Of a DNA stretch of 64,000 nt, positions 44,654 through 54,319 are shown piece by piece. A program made the translations under genes and the position numbers. Below the pieces are notes generated by a model. The model saw nothing but the letters and a program-made list of their open reading frames with translations, was not told the origin of the DNA and made no database searches. The DNA is taken from positions 372,001 through 436,000 of the forward strand of contig NZ_BQXO01000001.1 in NCBI RefSeq assembly GCF_045862785.1. Reading direction: 5' to 3'. Positions within the stretch are counted from its first letter, which is position 1; the number at the start of each line of letters is the position of its first letter. The DNA is from Furfurilactobacillus curtus (lineage in GTDB: Bacteria; Bacillota; Bacilli; Lactobacillales; Lactobacillaceae).

Positions 44654-44696
44654 AAAAAAGAGCGAGCCGAAATCGGCTCACTCTTAAATTAAGAGT
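44654..44696 (-). promoter_or_regulatory. candidate transcription attenuator in the rimP leader
   Basis: On the minus strand a 12-base GC-rich stem (44673-44684 with 44659-44670, one G-U) is followed by six T, 28 bases before the rimP start: a textbook intrinsic terminator. An alternative hairpin, ACTCTTA/TAAGAGT (44690-44696 with 44680-44686), shares bases 44680-44684 with it, so the two cannot form together. Confidence 0.6.
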
Positions 44697-44713
44697 CTTA
44701 AATTACAACAAAC

Positions 44714-44742
44714 AGAGTACCATAACAAACGGTAAAAAGCAA
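44714..44742 (-). promoter_or_regulatory. candidate promoter of the rimP-nusA-infB operon
   Basis: TTGCTT (44737-44742), 17-base spacer and TACTCT (44714-44719) preceded by TGG, an extended -10. The -10 itself is weak. Confidence 0.4.
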
Positions 44743-44857
44743 CCAATACAGCAGTAGGAGCGTGTTCCGATGCCTTGAGGTGCATTTTATGAGTAATAGT
44801 TTTACACTTAGCTCAAGTTCAATCTTCCAATTAGTTGTAGAAAGAAGCGTGATTACC

Positions 44858-45808
44858 GTGTTTAAACCGCACCATATTTCACTGCTAACTGGCAATGCCA
44901 ACGCGAACGCACACTTTTACATTCAAATTCTTGGCCTACGAATCGTGAAGAACTCAGTTAATCAAGAAGCAACACACATTCGTCACTTATATTATGGTAA
45001 TAATTTAGGTGAACCAGGAAGTGTGGTTACTTTTTTTGTGCTTGACCAGCTTGGGCACCGCCAAGACGCTAATCATGGTCTAAACGGCATTCGTTTAGGT
45101 ATTCCGGAACAACAGATCGATTTTTGGTTAAACCGGTTCATGCAATTTAACGTTCCTGTTTCACAAACCCAGGCAGGACTTCATGTCACTGATCCAGATG
45201 GCGTTGCCTTAGATTTGATTCCTGTTAATCAGCAGTTAACGGCTAAACAAGTGGTGCCAAATGATGTCCCTGCCAATGCACAGATTACCGGACTTTTAGG
45301 CACGACGATTGCGTACGTAGATCCTGTACTCACAGCACATTTCTATCAAGAGTGGCTGGGATTGTCACTTGATCCTTCAAAAACGACAATTCCATTACTT
45401 GGGGAACAAGCTGGCCTAGTATTTCAGGCCGCCACTGATCCAGCTCATCGCTCACGTATGGGGCGCGGTAGCGTTGACCACGTTGCCCTCCAAGTCCCCG
45501 ATTTAAACACCTTATTTGATTATTACCAACGCGCAATTAATTTAGGTGCGAATGTCGAACTATATCGAGATCGTGGTTGGTTCCAAAGCATCTATGTCCG
45601 CGATCCTTCGGATAATCGTATCGAGTTGGCCACTATTACCCCGGGGTTTGCGCTCGAAGAACCTGCTGATATCATGGGCCAACAATTGTCCTTGCCGCCA
45701 CTTTTCGCGGATCAAACAAAAACCATCGCCCAATGGTACGCACAGCGTGGCGTCAAATTTGATGAAGCGGCTCGCTTTGAGCATGGCGGTCAGCCCGTGT
45801 CCAACTAA
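44858..45808 (+). CDS. VOC-family ring-cleaving dioxygenase-like protein
   Basis: A protein of about 316 residues with two vicinal-oxygen-chelate modules, as in the MhqO/MhqE-type ring-cleavage dioxygenases of Firmicutes. Module 1 starts FKPHHISLLTGNANANAHFY; module 2 covers LLGTTIAYVDPVLTAHFY to DPSDNRIELATITPG. Metal-ligand candidates are the His of HHISLL, His of VDHVALQV and Glu of NRIELAT. Such proteins are linked to quinone and electrophile stress, but the substrate is unknown. The start is uncertain: the GTG at 44858 is family-like but its ribosome site (AGAAAGAAG) is weak; longer ATG starts exist. It stands alone between rimP and polC on the opposite strand. Confidence 0.82.
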   Translation: MFKPHHISLLTGNANANAHFYIQILGLRIVKNSVNQEATHIRHLYYGNNLGEPGSVVTFFVLDQLGHRQDANHGLNGIRLGIPEQQIDFWLNRFMQFNVPVSQTQAGLHVTDPDGVALDLIPVNQQLTAKQVVPNDVPANAQITGLLGTTIAYVDPVLTAHFYQEWLGLSLDPSKTTIPLLGEQAGLVFQAATDPAHRSRMGRGSVDHVALQVPDLNTLFDYYQRAINLGANVELYRDRGWFQSIYVRDPSDNRIELATITPGFALEEPADIMGQQLSLPPLFADQTKTIAQWYAQRGVKFDEAARFEHGGQPVSN

Positions 45809-45858
45809 AAGAAGGCATCAGCTGATTACATTGGAAAATCACGCTTGTGTTTAAATAC

Positions 45859-45909
45859 TTTGGGATAAAAGCAAAATCTAAATTTCATTGCCAATCTAAA
45901 TCCCCCAAA
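45859..45909 (+). repeat. 3' UTR element, copy 2
   Basis: Bases 45867-45909 match 22718-22760 at 39 of 43 positions. The flanking arms TTTGGG (45859-45864) and CCCAAA (45904-45909) pair perfectly. It lies 58 bases after the VOC stop and just before the terminator, the same relative place as copy 1. Confidence 0.75.
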
Positions 45910-45913
45910 CGTC

Positions 45914-45960
45914 AACACGCGGAATATGAGTCATCCAACTCACATTCCGCGTGTTTATTT
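45914..45960 (+). terminator. bidirectional terminator between VOC gene and polC
   Basis: A long stem, ACACGCGGAATATGAGT with ACTCACATTCCGCGTGT (one mismatch), spanning about 45915-45954. T-rich sequence follows on the plus strand (TTTATTTT). It serves the VOC gene and probably polC. Confidence 0.85.
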
Positions 45961-45998
45961 TCGTTATCAAGCCAAACGATTACCCCAAAAACAAACGT

Positions 45999-48900
45999 TT
46001 AGAATAAACTCAACTGATTTTCATCTGGCAAATCATCTAACACATGATTTTCCGTTAAATAATCAATAATCGTACCGGAAACTTTCCCTCGTTTACTCAA
46101 ATCTTCCTTGGACAAAAATGGTTTATCCTCGCGGGCGGCCACAATTTGTTTAGCAACATTGTCACCCAACCCTGGAATGGCATTAAATGGTGCAATCAAA
46201 GTATCACCATCAATTAGCCAATTTTGGGCATCAGACCGTTCAACATCAACCATTTTAAAAGTGAAGCCCCGTTCCAACATTTCATTGGCAAGTTCGAGTA
46301 CGGTTAACAAATTCTTTTCTTTCGTCGAGGCATCATTTCCTTTATCCATAATCGCTTTCATGGCCGTTTTAACCGCGTCTTTTCCCCGTGACATCGCCAC
46401 TAAGTCAAAGTCATCGGCCCGGACCGAAAAGTAAGCTGCATAATACAATATTGGAAAATATACTTTAAAGTATGCCACTCGCAACGCCATCAAAATATAA
46501 GCAGAAGCATGAGCTCGCGGGAACATGTATTTGATTTTAAGACATGAATCAATGTACCACTCTGGCACCTCTGCTTCCCGCATAGCTGCTTGCCATTCAT
46601 CGGGAATGCCCCGTCCTTTACGTACATGTTCCATAATTTGGAAAGCCATTTCAGAATCCATACCATAGTTGATCAAGTCGGTCATGATGTTATCACGACA
46701 CCCAATCACGTTGGCGATCGTTGCTGTTCCATTTTTAATGAGTTCTTCGGCGTTACCTAGCCACACATCGGTACCATGAGATAACCCAGAAATTTGTAAC
46801 AACTGCGAATAGTTTTGGGGATGCGTTTCCTCTAACATGCCCCGCACAAATCGTGTCCCAAACTCGGGAATTCCTAACGTACCTGTTTTACTGAAAATTT
46901 GTTCCTCACTGACACCCAGAACCTCGGTACCAGAAAACAATTGCATCACGCCAGGATCATCAGTAGGAATCGTCTTCGGATCGATACCAGATAAGTCTTG
47001 CAGCGTCCGAATCATTGTCGGATCATCATGCCCCAAAATATCAATTTTTAAGATATTGTCATGAATTGAATGAAAGTCAAAATGAGTTGTTTTCCATGCA
47101 GCACTTTGGTCATCGGCCGGAAATTGAATCGGAGTAAAGTCGTAAATGTCCATGTAATCAGGTACTACGATAATTCCCGCTGGATGTTGTCCGGTCGTTC
47201 GCTTAACCCCGGTAGCACCATTGGCTAACCGATCAATTTCAGCCTGCCGATAATTGACTTCATGTTCTCGTTCATATGCCTTCACATAACCGAACGCCGT
47301 CTTATCTGCCACTGTCCCAATAGTACCCGCACGATAAACATTCTTCTCACCAAACAAAACTTTCGTGTAATTATGGGCAATTGGTTGATAGTCACCAGAG
47401 AAGTTTAAATCAATATCCGGAACTTTATTCCCTTTAAAACCAAGGAAAGTTTCAAAAGGAATATTCTGACCGTTTTTACCTAGTGCAGTCCCACATTTTG
47501 GGCAATCTTTATCCGGTAAATCATACCCAGAACTATATTCACCATGAGTGAAGAATTCGCTGTACTTACACTCCGGATTAGGACACAAGTAATGTGGCGG
47601 CAGCGGGTTCACCTCAGTAATTCCAGCAAAGGTCGCCACCACAGAAGAACCAACTGAACCACGGGAACCAACTAAATAACCATCCTTATTAGACTTCGCC
47701 ACAAGACGTTGGGCGATTAGATAGATCACAGAAAATCCATTTCCAATAATGGATTTCAATTCACGATCCACGCGTTTTTGAACTAAATCTGGTAATGGCT
47801 TCCCGTATAATTCATGAGCAGTATCCATCGTACGGGATCGAATTTCATCTTCCGCCCCATCCATTCGTGGCGTGTACAGCTTATCCTTCAATGGATGCAC
47901 ATTCTCGACCGAATCGGCAATCTCGTTAGGAGCCTCAACGACTAATCGATGCGCCAACTCATCTCCGAGAAAAGCAAATTCAGTCAACATTTCATTAGTT
48001 GAGCGGAAGTGCACGTCGGGAAGCGAATGGCGATTCAACGGATTAGCACCGCCCTGAGAACTGATTAAAATTTTGCGGTAAACCGCGTCATGAGGATCTA
48101 AATAATGTGCATCCCCTGTGGCGGCAATTGGCTTGTTCAGTTCATCAGCGATATCAATCAAGGTGCGAATGATTTCTTCTAACTTAGCGTTATCATGAAT
48201 CAATTCCCCTTCAATCAGCGGCTTGTAAACGGCTTTTGGTTGAACCTCGAGGTAATCATAATATTGTGCTCGTTTTAACGCCTCATCTCTACCTTTTTGC
48301 ATGGCCGCTTCAAAAACCTCGCCAGCTGAACAGGCAGAACCAACTATTAAACCCTCTCGAAGGCGATTTAATTCACTTCTCGGCACCCGCGGTACCCGAT
48401 AAAAGTATTTAACATTCGATAATGAAACAAGTTCGAATAAATGTTTTAAGCCTACTTGGTTTTTCGCAATAACAGTCGCATGAAATGGACGTGCGTGTTT
48501 GTACGCATCATGATCACTCATGTGCTCATTGAGTTGATCATGAAAGGTGATGCCGTAATTATCTTCGGCTTCCTTGAGAAAGATCATTGCTAAATGCCCA
48601 GTGGACTCCGCATCGTAAATTGCTCGATGATGATGCTCCAACGCGACATTAAACCGTTTTGCTAACGTGTTTAATCGATAGCCTTTCAAATCGGGATATA
48701 AAAATCGGGCCAATGTCAACGTATCAATGATCGGATTAGTGATTTCCGGCATCTTGTGCCGGACATAGCCGGCGTTCATGAAGCCAACGTCAAAGGTAAC
48801 GTTATGACCAATTAAAATTGCATCGCCATACCAATCGCGAAAATCGGAAAAAACCTCAGCTTCAGACTTTGAACCGGCTACCATGTCATCGGTGATACTC

Positions 48901-50318
48901 GTTAGATTTGTTGTCGTATTCGACAGATGAAAGCCGGGGTTGATAAATTGTTCAAATTGTTCAACCACATTGCCATCTTTCATCTTAACGGCAGACAATT
49001 CAATGACTTTGTCGTAAATCGCAGATAACCCAGTGGTTTCCACGTCAAACACAACATATTCATGACCTTTTAAAACTTCGTGAGCCTCATTTATTCCAAT
49101 TGGCTCACCATCATCGACTAAGTTAACCTCTACACCGTACAGCATCTTCAATCCAGCTTTTTCGGCGGCATGAAAAGCGTCAGGAAAGCCTTGAACCCCG
49201 CTGTGATCTGTGATTGCAATCGCCTTATGCCCCCACTTTGCGGCTCGATTAACGAAATCAGCAATGTTATTGGTTGCATCCATCGTGCTCATCTGGGTAT
49301 GCAAATGTAGCTCCACGCGTTTGTCATCTGGTTCATTAGTGTCTTCTGGCTCACTATGCGTGACGACCTGCAAATCATTGGCAATGATTGCTAAATCACG
49401 TGAGAAGTTGTCCTCTTGCACTGAGCCACGCACTTTAACCCACGCTTTTTCCGGAATCGCCGCAAAATTGGCTTCATCATCTTCGTTACGCGAAAACTTC
49501 TTAACGAGAAACGAAGAAGTGTAGTCCGTAATCTTTAAAGTTAGCAGTTGCCGGCCAGATCGTAGAACCCGAATCTCTTTGGCAAACACGTAGCCTTCAA
49601 CAACGACACTGCGCTCTTCTTCAGTGATTTCATCCATCCGGGTAATGGCTTCATCTGCTTTAATCTTTCGCCCCATCGTAACCGGTCCTGAAACAGCCGC
49701 TGGCGTTCCATGACTCGCTTTATTTTTCGCAATCGCAGCCGTTGCTCGGCTAACCAAAGCCTCGTCTCGTTTGGCCTTTTCAATCTGAAAATCAGCCAGT
49801 TGCTGTGCCGAAGCTGCTTCATCAACGATTGTTGCAAACGTCATTTTTGGAAAACCCAGTCGTAAATAAGTTTCCGTTAACTGCGATAACGTCGCTCCAT
49901 TAAGAAAGTCTGCGATAACTTGATTCGGTGCAATTAGCCTAATTTGTTGGTCAACCAATGTGGGCTGCGGCCCTTCACTGAGTTGGTGCGCAAACGATTC
50001 GTTCAGTCCACTGTGACTAACCGCCCACTGCCAGTAGCGATCAACCGCTTCAATATCAATGTCCTGCGAATTTGTCTGAATTTCAAATGAAACCGCGGCA
50101 ATTTCGTTAAAAGCCTGATTTAATTTTTGCGTGAATGTCATAAACGTTTCAAACGGCAAAATTCGCGCAAAGTGAAAGGCAAAGCTCCATAAATGGCGCT
50201 GTTCGTGAACCACTAATTGTGTGATTTCACCATCAGTGAGTCCAGGTAACGTTGTCTGATCGGCTAGATTAAGCTGATCCAATAATTTTTTAAATAATTC
50301 TTGTTGATTCAGCGCCAC
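45999..50318 (-). CDS. polC: DNA polymerase III PolC (Gram-positive type alpha subunit)
   Basis: Replicative polymerase of low-GC Gram-positives with built-in proofreading. Domains in order: N-terminal region, OB fold (about residues 225-320), first half of PHP (ELHLHTQMSTMDATN, about 335), inserted DnaQ-like 3'-5' exonuclease (FDVETTGLSAIYDKVIE near 420; HHRAIYDAESTGHLA), second half of PHP, zinc-binding site (CPNPECKY ... CPKCG near 905-935), palm with DIDLNFSGDY, and HhH-containing C-terminus. 1439 residues is normal. The GTG start has GGAGG 10 bases upstream. Confidence 0.98.
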   Translation of the reverse strand: MALNQQELFKKLLDQLNLADQTTLPGLTDGEITQLVVHEQRHLWSFAFHFARILPFETFMTFTQKLNQAFNEIAAVSFEIQTNSQDIDIEAVDRYWQWAVSHSGLNESFAHQLSEGPQPTLVDQQIRLIAPNQVIADFLNGATLSQLTETYLRLGFPKMTFATIVDEAASAQQLADFQIEKAKRDEALVSRATAAIAKNKASHGTPAAVSGPVTMGRKIKADEAITRMDEITEEERSVVVEGYVFAKEIRVLRSGRQLLTLKITDYTSSFLVKKFSRNEDDEANFAAIPEKAWVKVRGSVQEDNFSRDLAIIANDLQVVTHSEPEDTNEPDDKRVELHLHTQMSTMDATNNIADFVNRAAKWGHKAIAITDHSGVQGFPDAFHAAEKAGLKMLYGVEVNLVDDGEPIGINEAHEVLKGHEYVVFDVETTGLSAIYDKVIELSAVKMKDGNVVEQFEQFINPGFHLSNTTTNLTSITDDMVAGSKSEAEVFSDFRDWYGDAILIGHNVTFDVGFMNAGYVRHKMPEITNPIIDTLTLARFLYPDLKGYRLNTLAKRFNVALEHHHRAIYDAESTGHLAMIFLKEAEDNYGITFHDQLNEHMSDHDAYKHARPFHATVIAKNQVGLKHLFELVSLSNVKYFYRVPRVPRSELNRLREGLIVGSACSAGEVFEAAMQKGRDEALKRAQYYDYLEVQPKAVYKPLIEGELIHDNAKLEEIIRTLIDIADELNKPIAATGDAHYLDPHDAVYRKILISSQGGANPLNRHSLPDVHFRSTNEMLTEFAFLGDELAHRLVVEAPNEIADSVENVHPLKDKLYTPRMDGAEDEIRSRTMDTAHELYGKPLPDLVQKRVDRELKSIIGNGFSVIYLIAQRLVAKSNKDGYLVGSRGSVGSSVVATFAGITEVNPLPPHYLCPNPECKYSEFFTHGEYSSGYDLPDKDCPKCGTALGKNGQNIPFETFLGFKGNKVPDIDLNFSGDYQPIAHNYTKVLFGEKNVYRAGTIGTVADKTAFGYVKAYEREHEVNYRQAEIDRLANGATGVKRTTGQHPAGIIVVPDYMDIYDFTPIQFPADDQSAAWKTTHFDFHSIHDNILKIDILGHDDPTMIRTLQDLSGIDPKTIPTDDPGVMQLFSGTEVLGVSEEQIFSKTGTLGIPEFGTRFVRGMLEETHPQNYSQLLQISGLSHGTDVWLGNAEELIKNGTATIANVIGCRDNIMTDLINYGMDSEMAFQIMEHVRKGRGIPDEWQAAMREAEVPEWYIDSCLKIKYMFPRAHASAYILMALRVAYFKVYFPILYYAAYFSVRADDFDLVAMSRGKDAVKTAMKAIMDKGNDASTKEKNLLTVLELANEMLERGFTFKMVDVERSDAQNWLIDGDTLIAPFNAIPGLGDNVAKQIVAAREDKPFLSKEDLSKRGKVSGTIIDYLTENHVLDDLPDENQLSLF

Positions 50319-50392
50319 GAATGTGCGGCCTCCCTACTTCATAATTCACAGTGACTCTAAGCGTGACAAAGGGCATTGCCCTAGCCATTTGG

Positions 50393-52102
50393 CTACGCAA
50401 TCCCCTTGAATAAAATGCCCAATGTTTCTGTCAGTTCTTCTTTTTTGACTTCAACGGTTTCACCCGTTTTACGCAATTTCACTTCGACAATGCCGTCTAC
50501 GGCCTTTTTCCCAACCGTAACTCGCAATGGTAATCCGATTAAATCGGAATCAGCAAATTTGACGCCCGCTCGCTCGGTCCGATCATCAACCAGCACTTTG
50601 TAACCAGCTTCAGTCAATTGGTCTTCTAGTTCATCAGCTAACAGCCGTTGATCATCATTCTTAATGTTGACTGGAATAATGTGGATATCAAACGGTGCAA
50701 TCGCTTTCGGCCATGCCAAGCCTGATTCATCAGCAGTTTGTTCAGCAACTGCTGATAATAATCGGCTAACCCCAATCCCATAGGACCCCATGATCACATC
50801 GGTCTGCCGTCCATTTTCATCGAGCACTTGTGCGCCTAAAGCTTTTGAATAACGAGTTCCCAGCTTAAAGATATGGCCAATTTCAATACCACGGTTGAAC
50901 TTCAAGACCCCTTCACCATCCGGCGAAACATCGCCTTCTTGAACGAGGCGAATGTCGGCAAACTCATCGACGGTGAAGTCACGATTCAGATTGGCATTTA
51001 AGTAGTGAAAACCATTTTCATTGGCCCCAACTGGCATGTTAACTAAATCCGCTACATCCTGATCAGCGACAACTTTAATCGATTGATCAATTCCGATCGG
51101 TCCTAATGAGCCAAAGTCGGCGCCCAAGTATGTTTCCGCCTGCTGAACACTCGCCATCACTAACTCAGTGGCTGATAAGACATTCTTTAACTTAGTCTCA
51201 TTAACTTCGTGATCACCGCGAATCAAAGCAATCACGGGTTGTTCATCCGCCATGTATAACATCGTCTTTAATAACTTACTTGGTTCTAAGTTAAAGCGCT
51301 CAGCCACTTCCTCAATGGTCTTCTCACCAGGAGTCGCCACCTTTTCTAAATCACGTAATTCTTCATGCGATTTTTTAGGAATATAAAGGCTTGTAGCTGT
51401 TTCTAAGTTAGCCGCGTAATCGCTGCTATCAGAGTACGCAATCGTGTCTTCTCCGACTGTAGCAATCGCATTAAATTCTCGTGATTCTTTACCGCCCATT
51501 GCCCCTGAATCCGCTAAAATCTCTCGATAATCTAAGCCAACGCGATCGAAGACATGACGGTAGGCGGTTTCCATTTGTGCAAAAACGTGGTCTAGGCTTG
51601 CCTTATCTGCATGAAATGAATAGACATCAAGCATCATGAATTCTCGACCCCGTAACAACCCATAACGGGGACGATCTTCATCTCGGTATTTTTGTTGAAT
51701 TTGATACATCACTAATGGCAGACGCTTATACGAATTAACGGTCGCGGCAATGAAGTCCGTAAACGTTTCCTCATGGGTTGGCCCCAAGATCAAATCACGA
51801 TCGTGTCGATCCTTTAAACGATACATGGTTTGACCGTAAGTGTCATAACGACCTGATTGTCGCCATAAATCAGCTGGCAATAAGGCTGGTGCCAGCATTT
51901 CTACCGCATCAATCTTAGTCATTTCCTCACGGATAATCTGTTCCACATTGCGTAACACTTGATAAGCCAATGGCAGATAAGCGTAAACGCCGGCAACAAC
52001 TGGCCGAATATAGCCTGCCCGTAACATCATCTGATGGCTCAAAGCCTCAGCGTCACTCGGTGTTTCCTTAAGCGTTGGAATTAAAATCTTGCTTTGCTTC
52101 AT
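50393..52102 (-). CDS. proS: prolyl-tRNA synthetase
   Basis: Class II synthetase of the bacterial type with an internal editing (INS) domain between motifs 2 and 3, about residues 235-380, which removes Ala-tRNA-Pro. Motif 2 lies in YRDEDRPRYGLLRGREFMMLDVYS, motif 3 in MGSYGIGVSRLLSAV, with the anticodon domain at the C-terminus. About 569 residues is normal. AAGGAG precedes ATG 52102. It lies between rseP and polC in the standard order; no T-box is seen upstream. Confidence 0.97.
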   Translation of the reverse strand: MKQSKILIPTLKETPSDAEALSHQMMLRAGYIRPVVAGVYAYLPLAYQVLRNVEQIIREEMTKIDAVEMLAPALLPADLWRQSGRYDTYGQTMYRLKDRHDRDLILGPTHEETFTDFIAATVNSYKRLPLVMYQIQQKYRDEDRPRYGLLRGREFMMLDVYSFHADKASLDHVFAQMETAYRHVFDRVGLDYREILADSGAMGGKESREFNAIATVGEDTIAYSDSSDYAANLETATSLYIPKKSHEELRDLEKVATPGEKTIEEVAERFNLEPSKLLKTMLYMADEQPVIALIRGDHEVNETKLKNVLSATELVMASVQQAETYLGADFGSLGPIGIDQSIKVVADQDVADLVNMPVGANENGFHYLNANLNRDFTVDEFADIRLVQEGDVSPDGEGVLKFNRGIEIGHIFKLGTRYSKALGAQVLDENGRQTDVIMGSYGIGVSRLLSAVAEQTADESGLAWPKAIAPFDIHIIPVNIKNDDQRLLADELEDQLTEAGYKVLVDDRTERAGVKFADSDLIGLPLRVTVGKKAVDGIVEVKLRKTGETVEVKKEELTETLGILFKGIA

Positions 52103-52166
52103 GAACAAATTCTCCTTAGTGATAGAAACTTTCCGTCAGTTGGCTGTTAGGAAAGTTCTGGTAAAT

Positions 52167-53429
52167 TTAATGGACAAAATAGCGCATAATGTCATTCCAG
52201 GTGACCAAAATCATCAGAAACATGACTAGCCCGAATCCAACGATCGTCACAATGCCTTCTGTTCGTTGTGAAATCGGCTTGCGGCGAATCGCCTCGATCA
52301 GATTGAGCAGTAACTTACCGCCATCCAAAGCCGGAATGGGCAGTAAGTTTACAATGCCTAAGTTTAATGACAAAAAGCCCAACCAATACAGAATACCACT
52401 CCACCCAGCCTGCGTGGCTGTGGCGGTATTAGCGTATATTGCAACCGGTCCACCCAGATCGTTGAGACTGAAGTGCATAACCAAATGGCCTAACGCACCA
52501 AATAGTAACGTTGTCGTTGACCAAAAGCCACCGAACAGTTTACTGAACAAGCTAGTATCTAGACCGCGCTTAATCCCAATTGTGCGCGTTTTCGTGCCGT
52601 TCACCGTCGTGACTTGCGGTTGAATTGAAAGCTGCCTGTGACGACCAGCATGGTTAACGGTTAGATTAATGGCCCCTTTTTTATCAGCCGTGATCGCTGT
52701 TGTGACGGCTGTCCACGTCTGGGTCGATTTCCCATTAACGGCAAGCACTCGGTCACCATTGCGGAGACCAGCTCTAGCAGCCGGCGTGTGCGCAATGACA
52801 CCAGAGATCTGATTACTATTACTAGCGACGCCACCCATGGCAAAGCCCATAATGGCAAAGACCAACCACGCCAAAATAAAGTTATTCAACGGACCAGCGA
52901 AGTTCGTTAAAATTCGATGCCATAATGTTGCAGATTGAAATTGAACATCCCTTGGTGCGATGAGTACCTCAGTACCGTCATGTTCAATAATCGTTGCATC
53001 ATGATCGACTTGGTACCGTTTAATAACCCGCTCGTCACCATTTTCGTAGCCTTCGATAAATAAGTCATCAACAAGGTCTGCGTTGGTCACAATCACTGGA
53101 ATGCCATTGAACAAGGTCCCTTGATCACTAGTATTAATGCGTGTAACTAGATTATCGCTGCCAACCAGTAAACTCACTGGCGTGCCCGCTTGTAACTCGT
53201 CATCCTCATCTTCGGCAGCACCTGCCATTCGCACATAACCACCCAAAGGTAGTAGCCGAATCGTATACAGAGTTCCATTACGTCGCGTCCAAAATAGTTT
53301 TGGCCCCATCCCAATAGAAAATTCTCTAACCAAGATACCAGACCGTTTCGCAAAATAAAAATGGCCAAATTCATGCACGACGACTAAAATCCCAAAAACA
53401 ATGATAAACGCAATAATTGTTTTAACCAC
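52167..53429 (-). CDS. rseP: RIP metalloprotease RseP (site-2 protease)
   Basis: Intramembrane zinc metalloprotease that cleaves anti-sigma factors, signal-peptide remnants or pheromone precursors in Firmicutes. The zinc motif HEFGH is in the first transmembrane segment near residue 20; the third ligand motif LLPIPALDGGKL is near 350. A PDZ domain (about 205-285, ARAGLRNGDRVLAVNG) lies between. About four membrane segments. The GTG start has AAAGGGG upstream. It follows cdsA by 33 bases. Confidence 0.96.
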   Translation of the reverse strand: MVKTIIAFIIVFGILVVVHEFGHFYFAKRSGILVREFSIGMGPKLFWTRRNGTLYTIRLLPLGGYVRMAGAAEDEDDELQAGTPVSLLVGSDNLVTRINTSDQGTLFNGIPVIVTNADLVDDLFIEGYENGDERVIKRYQVDHDATIIEHDGTEVLIAPRDVQFQSATLWHRILTNFAGPLNNFILAWLVFAIMGFAMGGVASNSNQISGVIAHTPAARAGLRNGDRVLAVNGKSTQTWTAVTTAITADKKGAINLTVNHAGRHRQLSIQPQVTTVNGTKTRTIGIKRGLDTSLFSKLFGGFWSTTTLLFGALGHLVMHFSLNDLGGPVAIYANTATATQAGWSGILYWLGFLSLNLGIVNLLPIPALDGGKLLLNLIEAIRRKPISQRTEGIVTIVGFGLVMFLMILVTWNDIMRYFVH

Positions 53430-53462
53430 GGGCGATGCCCCTTTCTCACAGCGCTGTCAATA

Positions 53463-54248
53463 TTAGAATAAGCCAACAAAATGCAACACTGGTAACACAA
53501 ATAAGAGACTGTCGAATCGGTCTAAAATGCCACCATGACCAGGTAAGATCTTGCCAGAATCTTTAACGCCATAAAAACGTTTCAACGACGATTCCACTAG
53601 GTCACCCATTTGACCACAAACACTGAACAAAACAGTTAACAGAATCATCATAGGTAACGAGTATGTCTGTGGGAAGAACCAAACCCAAATTGTCCCAATG
53701 ATGACTGCAACGATGGTACCACCAATGGAGCCCTCCCAGGTTTTATTAGGTGAAATTTGGGGAGCTAACTTGTGGCGACCCAATTTACGTCCAATCATGT
53801 AAGCCCCTGAATCGGTTGTCCAAATCACAAATAAAATGTAGAAAAGTGTGCTGAGCCCTGCCTGCCTTGCCTGCACAAAGTAGAAGAAGCCACTGCCAAT
53901 ATACAACATCGCCAATGTCAAAACGCCCGCATCATCAAACGAAAAATGATTTCTGGTAAACACCGTGTGCAGTAAAAGCATCATGACAAAAATGTAGAAC
54001 AAAAACTGACGGTTTATAAAACTTGGCAAAAAGTTCAACCAACGATCAGGGGCTAAAATAACTGCCATCCCTAAAAAGCTGATCACGGCCTCCGCCGAGA
54101 CAACCAGCTTTTTTTTCATGACCAAAATTTCTCCCAATGCTACGGTCCCCAATACGAAAGCTGCTAATTCGATCAGCCAGCCACCATAGAGAATCACTGG
54201 AATAAAGATCAGTAGTGCCACAACAGCCGTAATCACTCGTGTACGCAT
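53463..54248 (-). CDS. cdsA: phosphatidate cytidylyltransferase CdsA
   Basis: Integral membrane enzyme making CDP-diacylglycerol from phosphatidate and CTP. About seven to eight hydrophobic segments cover the protein, and the C-terminal family signature KDSGKILPGHGGILDRFDSLL (as short blocks) follows SPNKTWEGSIGG. 261 residues is normal. AAGGAG precedes the ATG. It lies 71 bases after uppS, the common lipid-synthesis pairing. Confidence 0.96.
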   Translation of the reverse strand: MRTRVITAVVALLIFIPVILYGGWLIELAAFVLGTVALGEILVMKKKLVVSAEAVISFLGMAVILAPDRWLNFLPSFINRQFLFYIFVMMLLLHTVFTRNHFSFDDAGVLTLAMLYIGSGFFYFVQARQAGLSTLFYILFVIWTTDSGAYMIGRKLGRHKLAPQISPNKTWEGSIGGTIVAVIIGTIWVWFFPQTYSLPMMILLTVLFSVCGQMGDLVESSLKRFYGVKDSGKILPGHGGILDRFDSLLFVLPVLHFVGLF

Positions 54249-54319
54249 ACCAACACTAACTCCTTCAGAAATAAAATTTTAAATAAAAGCGGATCAGATC
54301 TAACCCAACAACTATCCTT

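Noticed and set aside
52103..52166. Possible T-box in front of proS
   Set aside because: No GGTGGNACCGCG-like sequence or terminator hairpin is present; the gap is only 64 bases.
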